Virus record (IMG/VR): IMGVR_UViG_3300031825_000036
Coordinates: 1 to 40,515 of that record
Length of the DNA: 40,515 bases
Origin: a virus
Strand: one strand, 5' to 3'
In this document: positions 8,301-15,535 of the stretch, piece after piece
Layout: each line of letters starts with the position of its first letter
How positions within the stretch are numbered: the first letter of the stretch is position 1
Notes under the pieces: model-generated
Databases searched by the model: none
The model's input: the letters and a program-made list of their open reading frames with translations, nothing else
Told to the model about the DNA's origin: nothing
Translations under genes and position numbers: made by a program

Positions 8301-10152
8301 CCAGCTCCGCGACCTCGCGCTGGCTGTTGGCCTTCTGCCTGGCGATCGCGATCTTGGACTGCACCAGCTGGCGATCGCGCTCGAGCTGCTGCACCTCCAA
8401 GGCGGCGGTGCGCTCGATGAACTCCACCTCGCTGGACAGGCCCTGCCGGTACGCCGCGGCGACCTGCTCGACGCCGCTGCGAATGATCTCCGCCTGCTGG
8501 TCGTTGAACTTCTGCAGCCGAGCCAGGCGCGCCCCCAAGGCATCCTGCTCCTTGGGATCGACCATCTTCTCCCGAGCGGCAGCCACGGCAGCGTCGATCT
8601 CTGCCTGCGGCCGGCGCGCGAGGGCACCGTCAGCCTCGATTTGTGCGATTCGATTCTTCCGCTGCTCACGAACGCTCAGCGATTGATTGAGCGCATCGCT
8701 GAAGCGCTTCTCCGCTTCAGTTTGCTTCGCCTGTTCTGCAGCCGCGAACGCAGCTTTCGCTTCCTCCGCGACCAGGGCCTGGGTCGCGGGCACCAGCGCC
8801 TTTACCGCGGCGAGTCGCTGATCGAGATCGCCGGTGGCCAGCCCGCGGGCCTTGCGGCTGTCGATCTGCGCTTGCAGCCTGGTGACAGTCGCCGCGGCCT
8901 GGTCGGACTGCTGCTGCGCCGACAGCGGCCGCCCGATGTCCAGCAGCGCGTCGGCTACGCCGGAGACGGCGCTCTTGATGCCCCGCCACAGCCGCTCCAG
9001 GCCGCCAAGGTTGCGCGACATCTCCGGCATGCGCTGCTGCAGTGCGTCGGCCAGCGAGGTCTGGGCCAGTTCCACGGCCTGCGTGTGTTCACCCGCGTCC
9101 TTCAGGGCTTTGATCTGGCGCAGCGTCGCGGCGGTGAGGTGGTTGTACGTCTGCGTGAGCTTCACGCTCGCGTCCACCGGCGACTCGGCCAGCGCAGCGA
9201 ACTCCTTGGCCGTGTCGGCCACCGGCTTGCCCACCAGCCGGTCCAGTTGCTGGGCGATGCCAGCGAAGCGCTGCAGGTGCTCGGCTCCGACGCGCCCAGT
9301 CTGTGCGAACTGTCCGATCGCGTCCAGCGCCGCGCTCTTGGTGCCGCCGATCTTGGCCAACTCGGCCGCCATCTGGCGGTACTGGCTCACCGTGCCGCCG
9401 GCGGCGTTGCCCGAGAGCGTCACCTGGCGTTCGAACTTCGCGACCTCCTCAGCCCCCGAAAACGCCGCGTACGCCAGCGCGCCGACGACCACGGCCGCCA
9501 CGCTCACCGGCGTGATCATGGCGCCCACGTAGGCGCCCAGCGCGCGGGCCGCCGGTCCCACCCCGCCGAAGACGTCCTTGAGCTGGCCGCCCTGCTGGAT
9601 CAGGATCTGCAGCGGCGACTGCCCGGCAGCGATCTGCGTGACCATGTCGGTGAACTGCGGACCGACCATGCGCATCATCCGCCCCGAGCTGGCCGCGCTG
9701 GCGCCGAGGCGGTCGACGCCGCGTGCCGCCTCCGCGAGCTGCGGCGCCACCGCCTTGGCAGCGCTCAGCACGCCGGCATTGGCCTCGACGCCGCTGGCCT
9801 TGTAGGCTTTCCATTGCTCGGCGATCTGTCGGATCGCCTTGGTGTGCGCGTCAGCGTGCGACAGGCCCTCGGCCGAGAACTGCCGCATGGCCGGACCCAT
9901 GTTCGCTTTCACGAACTCGGTCCAGGTCATCGCGCCCTGCTTGGCCTGCCCGATCCCGGCGGCCACCTGCTCCAGGCCCGTCGCAGCTTCCCGCGACGAC
10001 TGGTGAATCTGCGCCGCCGCTGCCTGCGCGGCGCGCCCCGTGTCGGCCACGGACTGGCTCAGGGCCTGGGTGGCCTTGGCGTTGGCGGCCATGTCCACCA
10101 CGAACGCCTGGCCGTCCGAGGTGACCTTGATGGCAACGGTGCGTTCAGTCAC
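5317..10152 (-). CDS. Tail tape measure protein
   Basis: At 1611 aa this is the longest gene in the window. The N-terminal region (about 1-170) is helical and contains the MVGPQFTDMVTQIAAGQSPLQILIQQGG segment typical of prophage tape measures. It is followed by hydrophobic segments near 200-235 and a Gly/Ala-rich hydrophobic zone near 830-925. Long Gln/Ala/Glu-rich coiled coils lie between and after these. The C-terminus has FDVGTDFVPGDMNARIHRGERIVPAD, common to this family. It sets tail length and is ejected with the DNA; at about 0.15 nm per residue it would give a tail of roughly 240 nm. It overlaps the upstream DUF1799-like gene by 8 nt. Confidence 0.95.
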   Translation of the reverse strand: MTERTVAIKVTSDGQAFVVDMAANAKATQALSQSVADTGRAAQAAAAQIHQSSREAATGLEQVAAGIGQAKQGAMTWTEFVKANMGPAMRQFSAEGLSHADAHTKAIRQIAEQWKAYKASGVEANAGVLSAAKAVAPQLAEAARGVDRLGASAASSGRMMRMVGPQFTDMVTQIAAGQSPLQILIQQGGQLKDVFGGVGPAARALGAYVGAMITPVSVAAVVVGALAYAAFSGAEEVAKFERQVTLSGNAAGGTVSQYRQMAAELAKIGGTKSAALDAIGQFAQTGRVGAEHLQRFAGIAQQLDRLVGKPVADTAKEFAALAESPVDASVKLTQTYNHLTAATLRQIKALKDAGEHTQAVELAQTSLADALQQRMPEMSRNLGGLERLWRGIKSAVSGVADALLDIGRPLSAQQQSDQAAATVTRLQAQIDSRKARGLATGDLDQRLAAVKALVPATQALVAEEAKAAFAAAEQAKQTEAEKRFSDALNQSLSVREQRKNRIAQIEADGALARRPQAEIDAAVAAAREKMVDPKEQDALGARLARLQKFNDQQAEIIRSGVEQVAAAYRQGLSSEVEFIERTAALEVQQLERDRQLVQSKIAIARQKANSQREVAELEGEAVVLEEKIAGRRQKAISDVETTQAQRAKKAREAVAAEVAQWKDEWAQAEKAAADRYNAATQMVQQYVDAIALEGKAVDFEIGLMGRSADEQRKLIELRKIDIALLKEKEKISNAAKGGNLTAAQQQELVDKAERGAAEARAQVATRIWIDRWSSTNREVGETLYDVLTGRTRDAASKAQAIFENLVLKPTILAAVQPISGAVASALTGASSAGAGGANGILGSATGSALGSVFGAGGIGGSLAAGAGWLTGATSLSGSLGAAGSLLTSGTTAGALSGAGMALGALGPIALGAAAIYSLFGKKGGGPKVDGSFGLLNSGIGAGNHTTESDSAARTAAQAIQAQYSGILQAFGRQGDLSFGLGYSADPKGDSPTFLDVTASRGGAVQFTDLNRDVGRSQEELTAAIGAMSTEAILRGLRQANLTGKVGEILQQLGDVGQRSADELTQALAQVNEEAARATAARQQRAQLEERLFQLTASQTEKLARTREQERAAVDESNRALLDQIYAQEDLAAAAEKAAERLDGIRSKLSNVVADYLNAEQLRAFRAREIQQRLSQAGMDFSPEQILGATREDLRQLYLRMEALGNTGAQEAILDVARAFAELHPEAEKAAAAIQSTRDGWISATDAAYAALERATAAERERAELAASVAQEELGALRSIFDMLRSEIGSLYGEAAAQMAAAAGRQFIDQALSTALATGYLPDQADLAGAIGAARGGMGAANYASAFEQKRDQLVLAGQLSQLQGVAGKAIPVAERQLQAAKEQIKQLDETLQFARQQIDALRGIDTSVISVRDAIDRLALALAREAATAGKKVAATEQWVDSPMGKVWQSTGGAIGLQNAAGLTISGITGDQYTADTARAWVNAQAAAGDRASIYAKAIEQGISANSLDALMRLPAGYSNREAAAMGLPSFDVGTDFVPGDMNARIHRGERIVPADVNRRDGLDFQRMAQVLEQQTAEARAQARAQVTINQRMVKLLERWEFDGMPQTRTV

Positions 10153-10516
10153 GTTCCAGATGTCTGTTGCGCAGCGGCTTGGCTTCAGCCACCAGCGTGT
10201 TCAACTGCCGGAACAGGCGCGGGCTGGGCGAGATACCGAGCCACTTCTCGGCCACGTTCGCCGCGCGCGCGAAGTCCAGTCCCTGCCAGTACATGCCGCC
10301 GAAGCCGGCGATCGCGATCCACTGCGTGTCGCACGCCACCAGCAGGTGCACAGCATCCAAGTGTTCCGGCCATACCTCGTACTCCTCCTGCCGCTCGCTC
10401 CTGGCCTCCTGCACCGCCGTGGGCGGAATCAGCCGGTCGATGTCGATGCCCAGGCTCGCGCACTGGGCCTGCACCTCGGGGTCGTCTCGATCCTCGGCGG
10501 CGCTGGTGCTCGTCAC
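10145..10516 (-). CDS. Tail assembly protein, DUF1799-like (frameshift extension)
   Basis: This 123-aa protein lies between the first chaperone gene and the tape measure. The central VWPEHLDAVHLLVACDTQWIAIAGFGGMYWQGLDFA segment matches the pattern of DUF1799 proteins found at this site in many siphophages. The apparent start is a GTG that overlaps the upstream stop (GTGA, 10516-10513). The frame is -1 relative to the upstream gene and remains open back to an A AAA AAC slippery site at 10552-10546. The main product may therefore be an approximately 270-aa fusion, equivalent to the GT product of lambda, rather than a stand-alone protein. Confidence 0.8.
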   Translation of the reverse strand: MTSTSAAEDRDDPEVQAQCASLGIDIDRLIPPTAVQEARSERQEEYEVWPEHLDAVHLLVACDTQWIAIAGFGGMYWQGLDFARAANVAEKWLGISPSPRLFRQLNTLVAEAKPLRNRHLERD

Positions 10517-10956
10517 TCCGTAGAAGTGGCGGGCAGCGCCCCGGAGTTTTTTTCCGGGGCCTTCAGGAAGTTGTCGAGGAACGTGCGCACGATCGCGCCG
10601 CGCACGCCCAGCACCCGATTGGCTCGCGCCAGGTTGTCGGGCGTGTAGGGCAGCGGCCGATCGTCGTCGCCCAGCACGTCGTCCCAGTCGATGACGAACC
10701 GTTCGATCACCTCGCGGTCGGTCAGCTCCTTGGCCGCCGTCGCGGTCGGGTCGGCCGGCGCGGCCGGCGGCTCGGCCGGCAGCAGGGTGGCGCGCGCCTT
10801 GTCGAAGACGCGCTGGATCAGATCCTCGACCTCGTCCTGGTCGGGCCGGCGAAACTTCACCTTGAAGCCGATTTTGACGGTGGTGCCGAGATCTCCGATC
10901 AGCTCGTGTTCCACGAGCTGCCAGAAGTGCGGCACGACGGCGATGCGAAACGTCAT
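10513..10956 (-). CDS. Tail assembly chaperone (G-like)
   Basis: This 147-aa protein is encoded between the major tail protein and the tape measure, where siphophages carry the tail assembly chaperone pair. The N-terminus (MTFRIAVVPHFWQLVEHELIGDLG) is compact and beta-rich; the C-terminal half is helical and acidic. The ATG at 10956 follows AGGAACGACC. Near the 3' end the codons GAA AAA AAC (residues 135-137) form a -1 slippery site. A small fraction of ribosomes probably continue into the DUF1799-like frame, as with lambda gpG/gpGT. The family is assigned from position and signal, not from sequence motifs. Confidence 0.75.
   Translation of the reverse strand: MTFRIAVVPHFWQLVEHELIGDLGTTVKIGFKVKFRRPDQDEVEDLIQRVFDKARATLLPAEPPAAPADPTATAAKELTDREVIERFVIDWDDVLGDDDRPLPYTPDNLARANRVLGVRGAIVRTFLDNFLKAPEKNSGALPATSTE
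10546..10552 (-). promoter_or_regulatory. -1 ribosomal frameshift site (A AAA AAC)
   Basis: On the minus strand the zero-frame codons are GAA AAA AAC TCC, giving the classical heptamer A AAA AAC. After a -1 slip the frame stays open through the downstream GTG and the whole next gene. A GC-rich segment follows immediately, and CTCCG/CGGAG arms (10546-10542 and the stretch just before the stop) can pair. Frame relation and gene context are those of tail chaperone frameshifts; use of the site is inferred. Confidence 0.8.
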
Positions 10957-10985
10957 GGTCGTTCCTGTGGGTGCGAAGTGCCGCC

Positions 10986-11918
10986 TTAGCGGATGATCCA
11001 GGTGTACTCGTCGTTGCCGGCCGACGACGGCACGAAGGCGGTCTGCACCGTGATCATCTGCACGCCGTCCTGGTTGCCGTACGAGGGTTTGCTGATCTCG
11101 CAGCGGCCGTTCGAGTTGAACTCGACGATGTTGCCGGCGACGATGCCGTGCACGACCGACAGCGAGCCCTGCGTGGTTGCCCTGGCCAGGCCGATCCAGT
11201 CCTTGGTGGCCACCGCCGTGTTCTCGAAGGTGATCGAGCCCGTGGAGGCGCGGTCGACGATCAACACCGAGTCGACGCCGGTGATATCGCGCTTGACGAG
11301 TTGGATGCCGCCGTCCCAGGCGAAGGCGCTGGTGTTGACCACCGCGCCGTGCAGGGTGACGATGGTGTTCGCCTTGTTCACGGCCACCGGCTTGGTGAAG
11401 CCGGTGTAGGTGACGGCCGGGAGCACGGCGTCGGCGACAGGCACGAACGGGGCCATGAAGTCGAACTCGTAGGCCGGGTAGCCCTTGGCGTCCAGGCCGA
11501 GCTTGACCGTGCCCTGGGCGTCCACCATCTTGTGGAGCACGCCGTCGATGTTGCCGTAGATCGTGCCGTACTCCAGAGCGTCGGTGATCGGCGCATAGGT
11601 CACACTGACGCCAGCGGCAACTGTCGCGCTGTGCGCGCACATGCGCAGCAGCGGGTCGTACTTCGGCGCCGTGCCGGCGGCGCCGGCGCCCGCGCACTCC
11701 ACCTTGAAACGGACGCGCCCGTAGGCGGTGGCCATGACGTTGCCGTCGTGGCCGAAGTACGGCTTGATCAGGCCGCGCTGGACCAGATCGCCGTCCAGCG
11801 GGGTGAGCTCGACGTCCTTGACCAGAATCGCGTTGGCCGCGCCGGTGGGCACCGGGTCGACGCCGAGGCCGGCCTGGATCTTCGCCAGGATGGCCATCTT
11901 CTTCATCAGCTTGGGCAT
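10986..11918 (-). CDS. Major tail (tube) protein
   Basis: This 310-aa protein lies directly upstream of the tail chaperone pair and tape measure. The N-terminus MPKLMKKMAILAKIQAGLGVDPVPTGAANAILV is typical of tail-tube proteins of B3/BcepMu-like and other siphophage-type tails. The rest is beta-rich with domains suited to ring formation. It would polymerise around the tape measure to form the tail tube. The ATG at 11918 follows AAGGAG at 7-nt spacing, a strong signal that fits high expression. No TM segment is seen. Confidence 0.82.
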   Translation of the reverse strand: MPKLMKKMAILAKIQAGLGVDPVPTGAANAILVKDVELTPLDGDLVQRGLIKPYFGHDGNVMATAYGRVRFKVECAGAGAAGTAPKYDPLLRMCAHSATVAAGVSVTYAPITDALEYGTIYGNIDGVLHKMVDAQGTVKLGLDAKGYPAYEFDFMAPFVPVADAVLPAVTYTGFTKPVAVNKANTIVTLHGAVVNTSAFAWDGGIQLVKRDITGVDSVLIVDRASTGSITFENTAVATKDWIGLARATTQGSLSVVHGIVAGNIVEFNSNGRCEISKPSYGNQDGVQMITVQTAFVPSSAGNDEYTWIIR

Positions 11919-11947
11919 GGTGGGCTCCTTCGGTCAGCCTGGTGGGG

Positions 11948-12211
11948 TTACTTCGTGGCCGGCAGCGGCTGGCCGTCCTCGTCGATCGGCGTGCGCTTGC
12001 CGTCGACCAAGGCGTAACGGCCGCCGCGGCCGTGATGCTCATCGCGCGGGATGGCCGGCGCCACGTCGGGGTCGCTCAGGGCGGGTTGGGGCTTGGCCGC
12101 CGCCGCAGCGGTCCGCGACGTCCCCGGTGCCGGAGCCTCCTGGCCCGTGGTAGCAGCAGTGGACGCGACGCCAGCGCCTTCCTCGGAGACAGCTTTGTTG
12201 CGCAGGTTCAT
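11948..12211 (-). CDS. Small Ala/Pro-rich late protein, function unknown
   Basis: This 87-aa protein has a low-complexity Ala/Thr/Pro-rich first half and a C-terminal GGRYALVDGKRTPIDEDGQPLP segment that could form a small beta hairpin. The ATG at 12211 overlaps the stop of the upstream tail-terminator candidate (ATGA). It lies between the terminator candidate and the major tail tube gene. It may be a tail assembly or decoration factor; no family is recognised. Confidence 0.65.
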   Translation of the reverse strand: MNLRNKAVSEEGAGVASTAATTGQEAPAPGTSRTAAAAAKPQPALSDPDVAPAIPRDEHHGRGGRYALVDGKRTPIDEDGQPLPATK

Positions 12212-12690
12212 AGGTAGCTCCAGGTTCTCAGTTGCAGGACGGCGCTGTGACACAACACGCCGCAGAAGGTCACGGGACCGGCATCGACGACTTGCACACC
12301 GTCGGTGCCGTCGCCGTCGTCGTGCGGGTTCTGTGCGCACACGCCGCCCAGGGTCGGGTCGGCGCGCACGGCATCGCGCAAGGCCTCGATCAGCGCGTCG
12401 AACACCAGCTCGCTGCCAGCCTCGTCGTTAAAGGCCATGTAGCCGCGGCACTGCCAGGTGTGGGCGGCCAGGCTGGTGGCGATGGTCACGGTCCTCTCGT
12501 CGGTTGCCGCCCGCCGCCACCACCAGCCGCGCACCTGGCGCGGCGCAGGCGCTGCGGGCGTGAACAGGTACAGCTCGCGGAACTTCTCTTCCGTGCGCAG
12601 GTAGCGCTCCCGGTCGTGCACGATGCCGACGTCGGGCACTGCCCGATGTAGGGCGACGATGGCCGCGCGGATCTGGGCCAGCGTGCTCAT
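12208..12690 (-). CDS. Tail terminator-like protein
   Basis: This 160-aa protein sits between the gp10-like protein and the tail tube gene, the usual place for the tail terminator (lambda U-like) that caps the tube and stops its growth. The N-terminus MSTLAQIRAAIVALHRAVPDVGIVHDRERY is helical, followed by beta-rich sequence with FNDEAGSELVFDALIEALRDAVRADPTL, as in Gp37-type minor tail proteins. It overlaps both neighbours by ATGA, so translation is coupled. The function is by position and general shape. Confidence 0.7.
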   Translation of the reverse strand: MSTLAQIRAAIVALHRAVPDVGIVHDRERYLRTEEKFRELYLFTPAAPAPRQVRGWWWRRAATDERTVTIATSLAAHTWQCRGYMAFNDEAGSELVFDALIEALRDAVRADPTLGGVCAQNPHDDGDGTDGVQVVDAGPVTFCGVLCHSAVLQLRTWSYL

Positions 12691-13181
12691 GCCGGCGCTC
12701 CGGGCAGCTGCTGCGCGATGCGCTCGGCCGCCGCCTCGAACATGCGCACGACCTGCGTTTCGTTCTCGTCCAGCGTTCGGCGGAACGGCCGCTGCGCCTT
12801 GGTGCCGCGCGCCCTGATCTTGAGTGCGATCGCAAACGCGACCGACTTCGCGCGCTGTTCGTCCAGGCCCAGCACCGCACGCACCCAGGGCTGCAGCGCC
12901 GCCGGCGGTGGCATGTGCGGCCGCGTGCCTTCTTCGACGAACAGCGCCGCCGGCTGGCTGCTGCCGACCACGCCCAGCACGCCGGCCGGGGTGCTCATGA
13001 CGTCGCTCGTCACGCTCTGACGGGTCAAGCCGGTGGCGCCGGTCGGGATCTTCTCCTTGACCTCGCGTTCCAGCAGCATGGTCGCCTCGGTTGCTGCCGC
13101 CATCAGCTCGCGCCTGGTCATCTCCGGCGCACGCTGGAGCCCGTCCTGCAAGATGTTCAGCGCGCCGGCTGAAATGCTCAT
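12687..13181 (-). CDS. HK97 gp10-like head-tail/tail completion protein
   Basis: This is a 164-aa protein. Residues 20-60 (REVKEKIPTGATGLTRQSV) and the segment GVVGSSQPAALFVEEGTRPHMPPPAALQPWV match the typical gp10-like pattern, in which the GTR/KPHMPP loop is strongly conserved. These proteins join the head connector to the tail or complete the tail. Translation is coupled to both neighbours (ATGA overlaps at 13181 and 12690). Start ATG at 13181. Confidence 0.8.
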   Translation of the reverse strand: MSISAGALNILQDGLQRAPEMTRRELMAAATEATMLLEREVKEKIPTGATGLTRQSVTSDVMSTPAGVLGVVGSSQPAALFVEEGTRPHMPPPAALQPWVRAVLGLDEQRAKSVAFAIALKIRARGTKAQRPFRRTLDENETQVVRMFEAAAERIAQQLPGAPA

Positions 13182-13885
13182 CACAGCAGGCTCCCGCGCG
13201 TGAGGCTGTTGCGGGTACGCCCCGACCAGGCGCCGGCGCTGGCCGCCGGCTCGCCGGCCGCGGCCGCCGCGCTGCGCGCTTCCGAGCGCGGATCGGCCTT
13301 GCCGATGCCGGCGTAGTAGGCTGCCCGGTACTCCTTGGCGCGGGCGGAGAAGTTCCTCGCGCGGCTCTCCGTGTTGCTGTGGTCGGAGTTCGTCGGCGTC
13401 TCGCGCTCGCCGCTGTACAGCGCGGCGAGCTGGCCGCACAGCAGGCTGGCCGCATAGCTGGACAGCGCCTCGCGATGCACGGCCGGGATCGTGTCGGTGG
13501 CCGGGGGGGGCCCATCGGTCAGCAGGTGCTCGGCCGCGAAGGTCACCCGCACCACCGCGCCGGCCGGCAGGGCGTCCTCAACGACCAGCAGGCGCTGCGT
13601 GGGGGTCAGGTACACCTCCAGCGGGATCAGCGCGGCGGGCTGCTCGCCCACCGGGTACTCTGCCTGTCGGATGTAACTCACGTCGGTCCAGCCTGCCGGC
13701 AACGGGCCGAAGTAGCCAGCCTCGGCCCAGGCCACATCCACCAGCAGCTCACGCTCGCAATCCTGGCTGTAGCGCAGGCGCGCCGCCTCGATCGCCGCGT
13801 CGCGATCGGTCGCGGCGATGGTTTCCACCCCGCCGGGGGCGCGGACCATCTTGTCGACGAGGGTTCTGTAGTCGGCCAGGGACAT
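13181..13885 (-). CDS. Head-tail connector/adaptor protein
   Basis: This 234-aa protein is encoded right after the capsid gene and before the gp10-like gene, the position of head-tail adaptors (HK97 gp6-like). The N-terminal half is predicted helical with several acidic patches. SSYAASLLCGQLAALYSGE and FSARAKEYRAAYYAGIGK form amphipathic helices typical of the adaptor C-terminus. The last 40 residues are a Ser/Ala-rich basic tail. Start ATG at 13885. The role is from position and helical layout. Confidence 0.65.
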   Translation of the reverse strand: MSLADYRTLVDKMVRAPGGVETIAATDRDAAIEAARLRYSQDCERELLVDVAWAEAGYFGPLPAGWTDVSYIRQAEYPVGEQPAALIPLEVYLTPTQRLLVVEDALPAGAVVRVTFAAEHLLTDGPPPATDTIPAVHREALSSYAASLLCGQLAALYSGERETPTNSDHSNTESRARNFSARAKEYRAAYYAGIGKADPRSEARSAAAAAGEPAASAGAWSGRTRNSLTRGSLL

Positions 13886-13900
13886 GAGTGTTGTAACGGG

Positions 13901-13955
13901 GTTTCAGAAAGCACTAGGTGCGGTGCCTTCTGAAACCCGCCCCTCGCGGGGCGGG
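13901..13955. other. Tandem strong hairpins between capsid and connector genes
   Basis: Two perfect stems lie in the 150-nt gap: GTTTCAGAA/TTCTGAAAC (13901-13909 with 13928-13936, a GCAC/GTGC pair inside the loop) and CCCGCCCC/GGGGCGGG (13936-13943 with 13948-13955, loop TCGC). Neither strand has a following T-run, so they are not ordinary intrinsic terminators. They could stabilise the 3' end of the abundant capsid mRNA or lower expression of the downstream genes. Confidence 0.55.
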
Positions 13956-14035
13956 AGTAGCTGAATGGCGCCGGCGGCAGTCTCGGGACCCGCCAATGGC
14001 ACCGGGGGGGTACCCCACTCGCGCAGGAGCGTCGG

Positions 14036-15535
14036 TTACACGACCACCGCCTTGGTGGCGCCCTTCTCGCCGTCGACCAGGACGGCGCCGCCGTAGATGT
14101 GGCGGATCTTGTAGGTCACCTTGTCGTTGCTGAACATCGAGCCCACGTTGGGCATGTCCTGCACGAACAGCTCGGGGTCTTCCTTGCCGTCCAGGAAGCC
14201 GATCTCGATCACCGGCAGCACGTTCTGGTCGCACACGGTGACCCAGTCGTTGGCGTCGGTCCAGTAGGCGACCGGGATCACTTCCGGATTGATGGTCTGT
14301 ACGAACGTCTTGTCCAGGTTCTGGCCGCGCACGAACAGGTTGTAGGCCGTCTCCTGCAGCTCGAACGGCACCAGCACCGAGCGCGGGCCCACGCCCAGGC
14401 GTTTGCCGCTGCCCGCGCGCACCTGCTTGACCATCGCCAGGCGGTGGGTGGCGAACTCGGCGGCCGACAGCGCAGCGGCGAACAGGTTGTTGTGGCCCGC
14501 GGCGAACAGCGCGACACCGTCGTGGATCAGCGGGTTGGTGCGGTAGAAGTCGAAGACGAACTCGTACAGCGTGTTCTTCGCCGCCAGGGCCAGCTCCAGC
14601 GGGATGCGGCGCAGCGCCTGGACGTCGTCGTTCTTGATCGTCTCCAGCGTCACGTCCTCGGTGCCGCCGCGCTTGGTCGCGGCATACGTGGCCTTGGCGT
14701 CGCCGGGGGAGGCGAGCGCCGCGTAGGCCGCACCCTGGGCCACCGCCGGCAGGTTGCCATAGCCGCCGATGCGCGTGCGCTCCTGCGTGCGGAAGTCGTT
14801 CACCGGACCCCAGATGGCCACCTTCTTCCAGGCGTCCAGGTCCGTCAGACCGGTGAAGATCGCCTGCATGCGCCGCGTCAGCGTGTTGCCCAGGGCATTG
14901 GCGAAGGTCGTGCTGTCGATCGACTCGGCGAAGTGGCCGAGCGATTCGCGCAGGCGGCTCTGGTCGCAGTTGGCGAACTGGCCGGTGACCAGGCGGTCGC
15001 CGGTGATCTCGATGTACGCCTCCTTGAACGAGCGCACGTCGCGATGGTTCGCATGCGCCGGGTCGAAGAACGCATCCAGCATGTCCTTGATCTGCACGCT
15101 GCGGTCGCCCACCTGGATCGAGCCGGCGCCGAACACCGGCACGCGCACCGCGCCGCTTTCGGTGAAGCGCGCCAGGTAGGCGGCCTCGCCCTGGATCGCC
15201 TTGTCGATGTCGGCCTCGACGAAGCGTTCCCGGCCGGCGAAGTCCGCCTGCAGGCGATCCTTGGCCGCCTGCGGCAGCTTGCTCGCGGAGATCCGCGCGC
15301 TGGCCGCCTGGCGCAACTGCAGCATCTGCAGCTCGCCGCGGGTGACCGGCGTGTTGTCGGCCTGCGCCTCGGTCAGGCGGGCGGAGCCCGGATCGGCCGG
15401 CACCAGCGGGCCGCACACGGCCTCGTGCAGCTTGACCAGGTCGTCGTCGCCGATCGTCTCGGCGTTGATGGTGGCGTGCTTGGCCGGATCCTTGGCCTTG
15501 ATGGCCTCCAGCATGCGTTGCTTCCACAGGGGCAT
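14036..15535 (-). CDS. Nested major capsid protein from an internal start
   Basis: Codon 306 of the fusion gene is an ATG (15535-15533) preceded by a perfect AAGGAG (15549-15544) with 8 nt spacing. Translation here would give a 499-aa protein beginning MPLWKQRMLEAIKAKD. This removes the whole protease part and leaves a helical scaffold-like segment (about 100 residues) plus the capsid fold. It would let the phage make hundreds of capsid subunits and few protease-bearing ones, comparable in logic to nested scaffold/protease genes such as Mu I/Z. Use of the start is inferred. Confidence 0.65.
   Translation of the reverse strand: MPLWKQRMLEAIKAKDPAKHATINAETIGDDDLVKLHEAVCGPLVPADPGSARLTEAQADNTPVTRGELQMLQLRQAASARISASKLPQAAKDRLQADFAGRERFVEADIDKAIQGEAAYLARFTESGAVRVPVFGAGSIQVGDRSVQIKDMLDAFFDPAHANHRDVRSFKEAYIEITGDRLVTGQFANCDQSRLRESLGHFAESIDSTTFANALGNTLTRRMQAIFTGLTDLDAWKKVAIWGPVNDFRTQERTRIGGYGNLPAVAQGAAYAALASPGDAKATYAATKRGGTEDVTLETIKNDDVQALRRIPLELALAAKNTLYEFVFDFYRTNPLIHDGVALFAAGHNNLFAAALSAAEFATHRLAMVKQVRAGSGKRLGVGPRSVLVPFELQETAYNLFVRGQNLDKTFVQTINPEVIPVAYWTDANDWVTVCDQNVLPVIEIGFLDGKEDPELFVQDMPNVGSMFSNDKVTYKIRHIYGGAVLVDGEKGATKAVVV

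Noticed and set aside
7867-10989. Very long plus-strand open frame opposite the tape measure and tail genes
   Set aside because: It is antisense to well-supported genes, has Leu/Arg/His-rich low-quality composition and no plausible start. GC-rich DNA gives long shadow frames.
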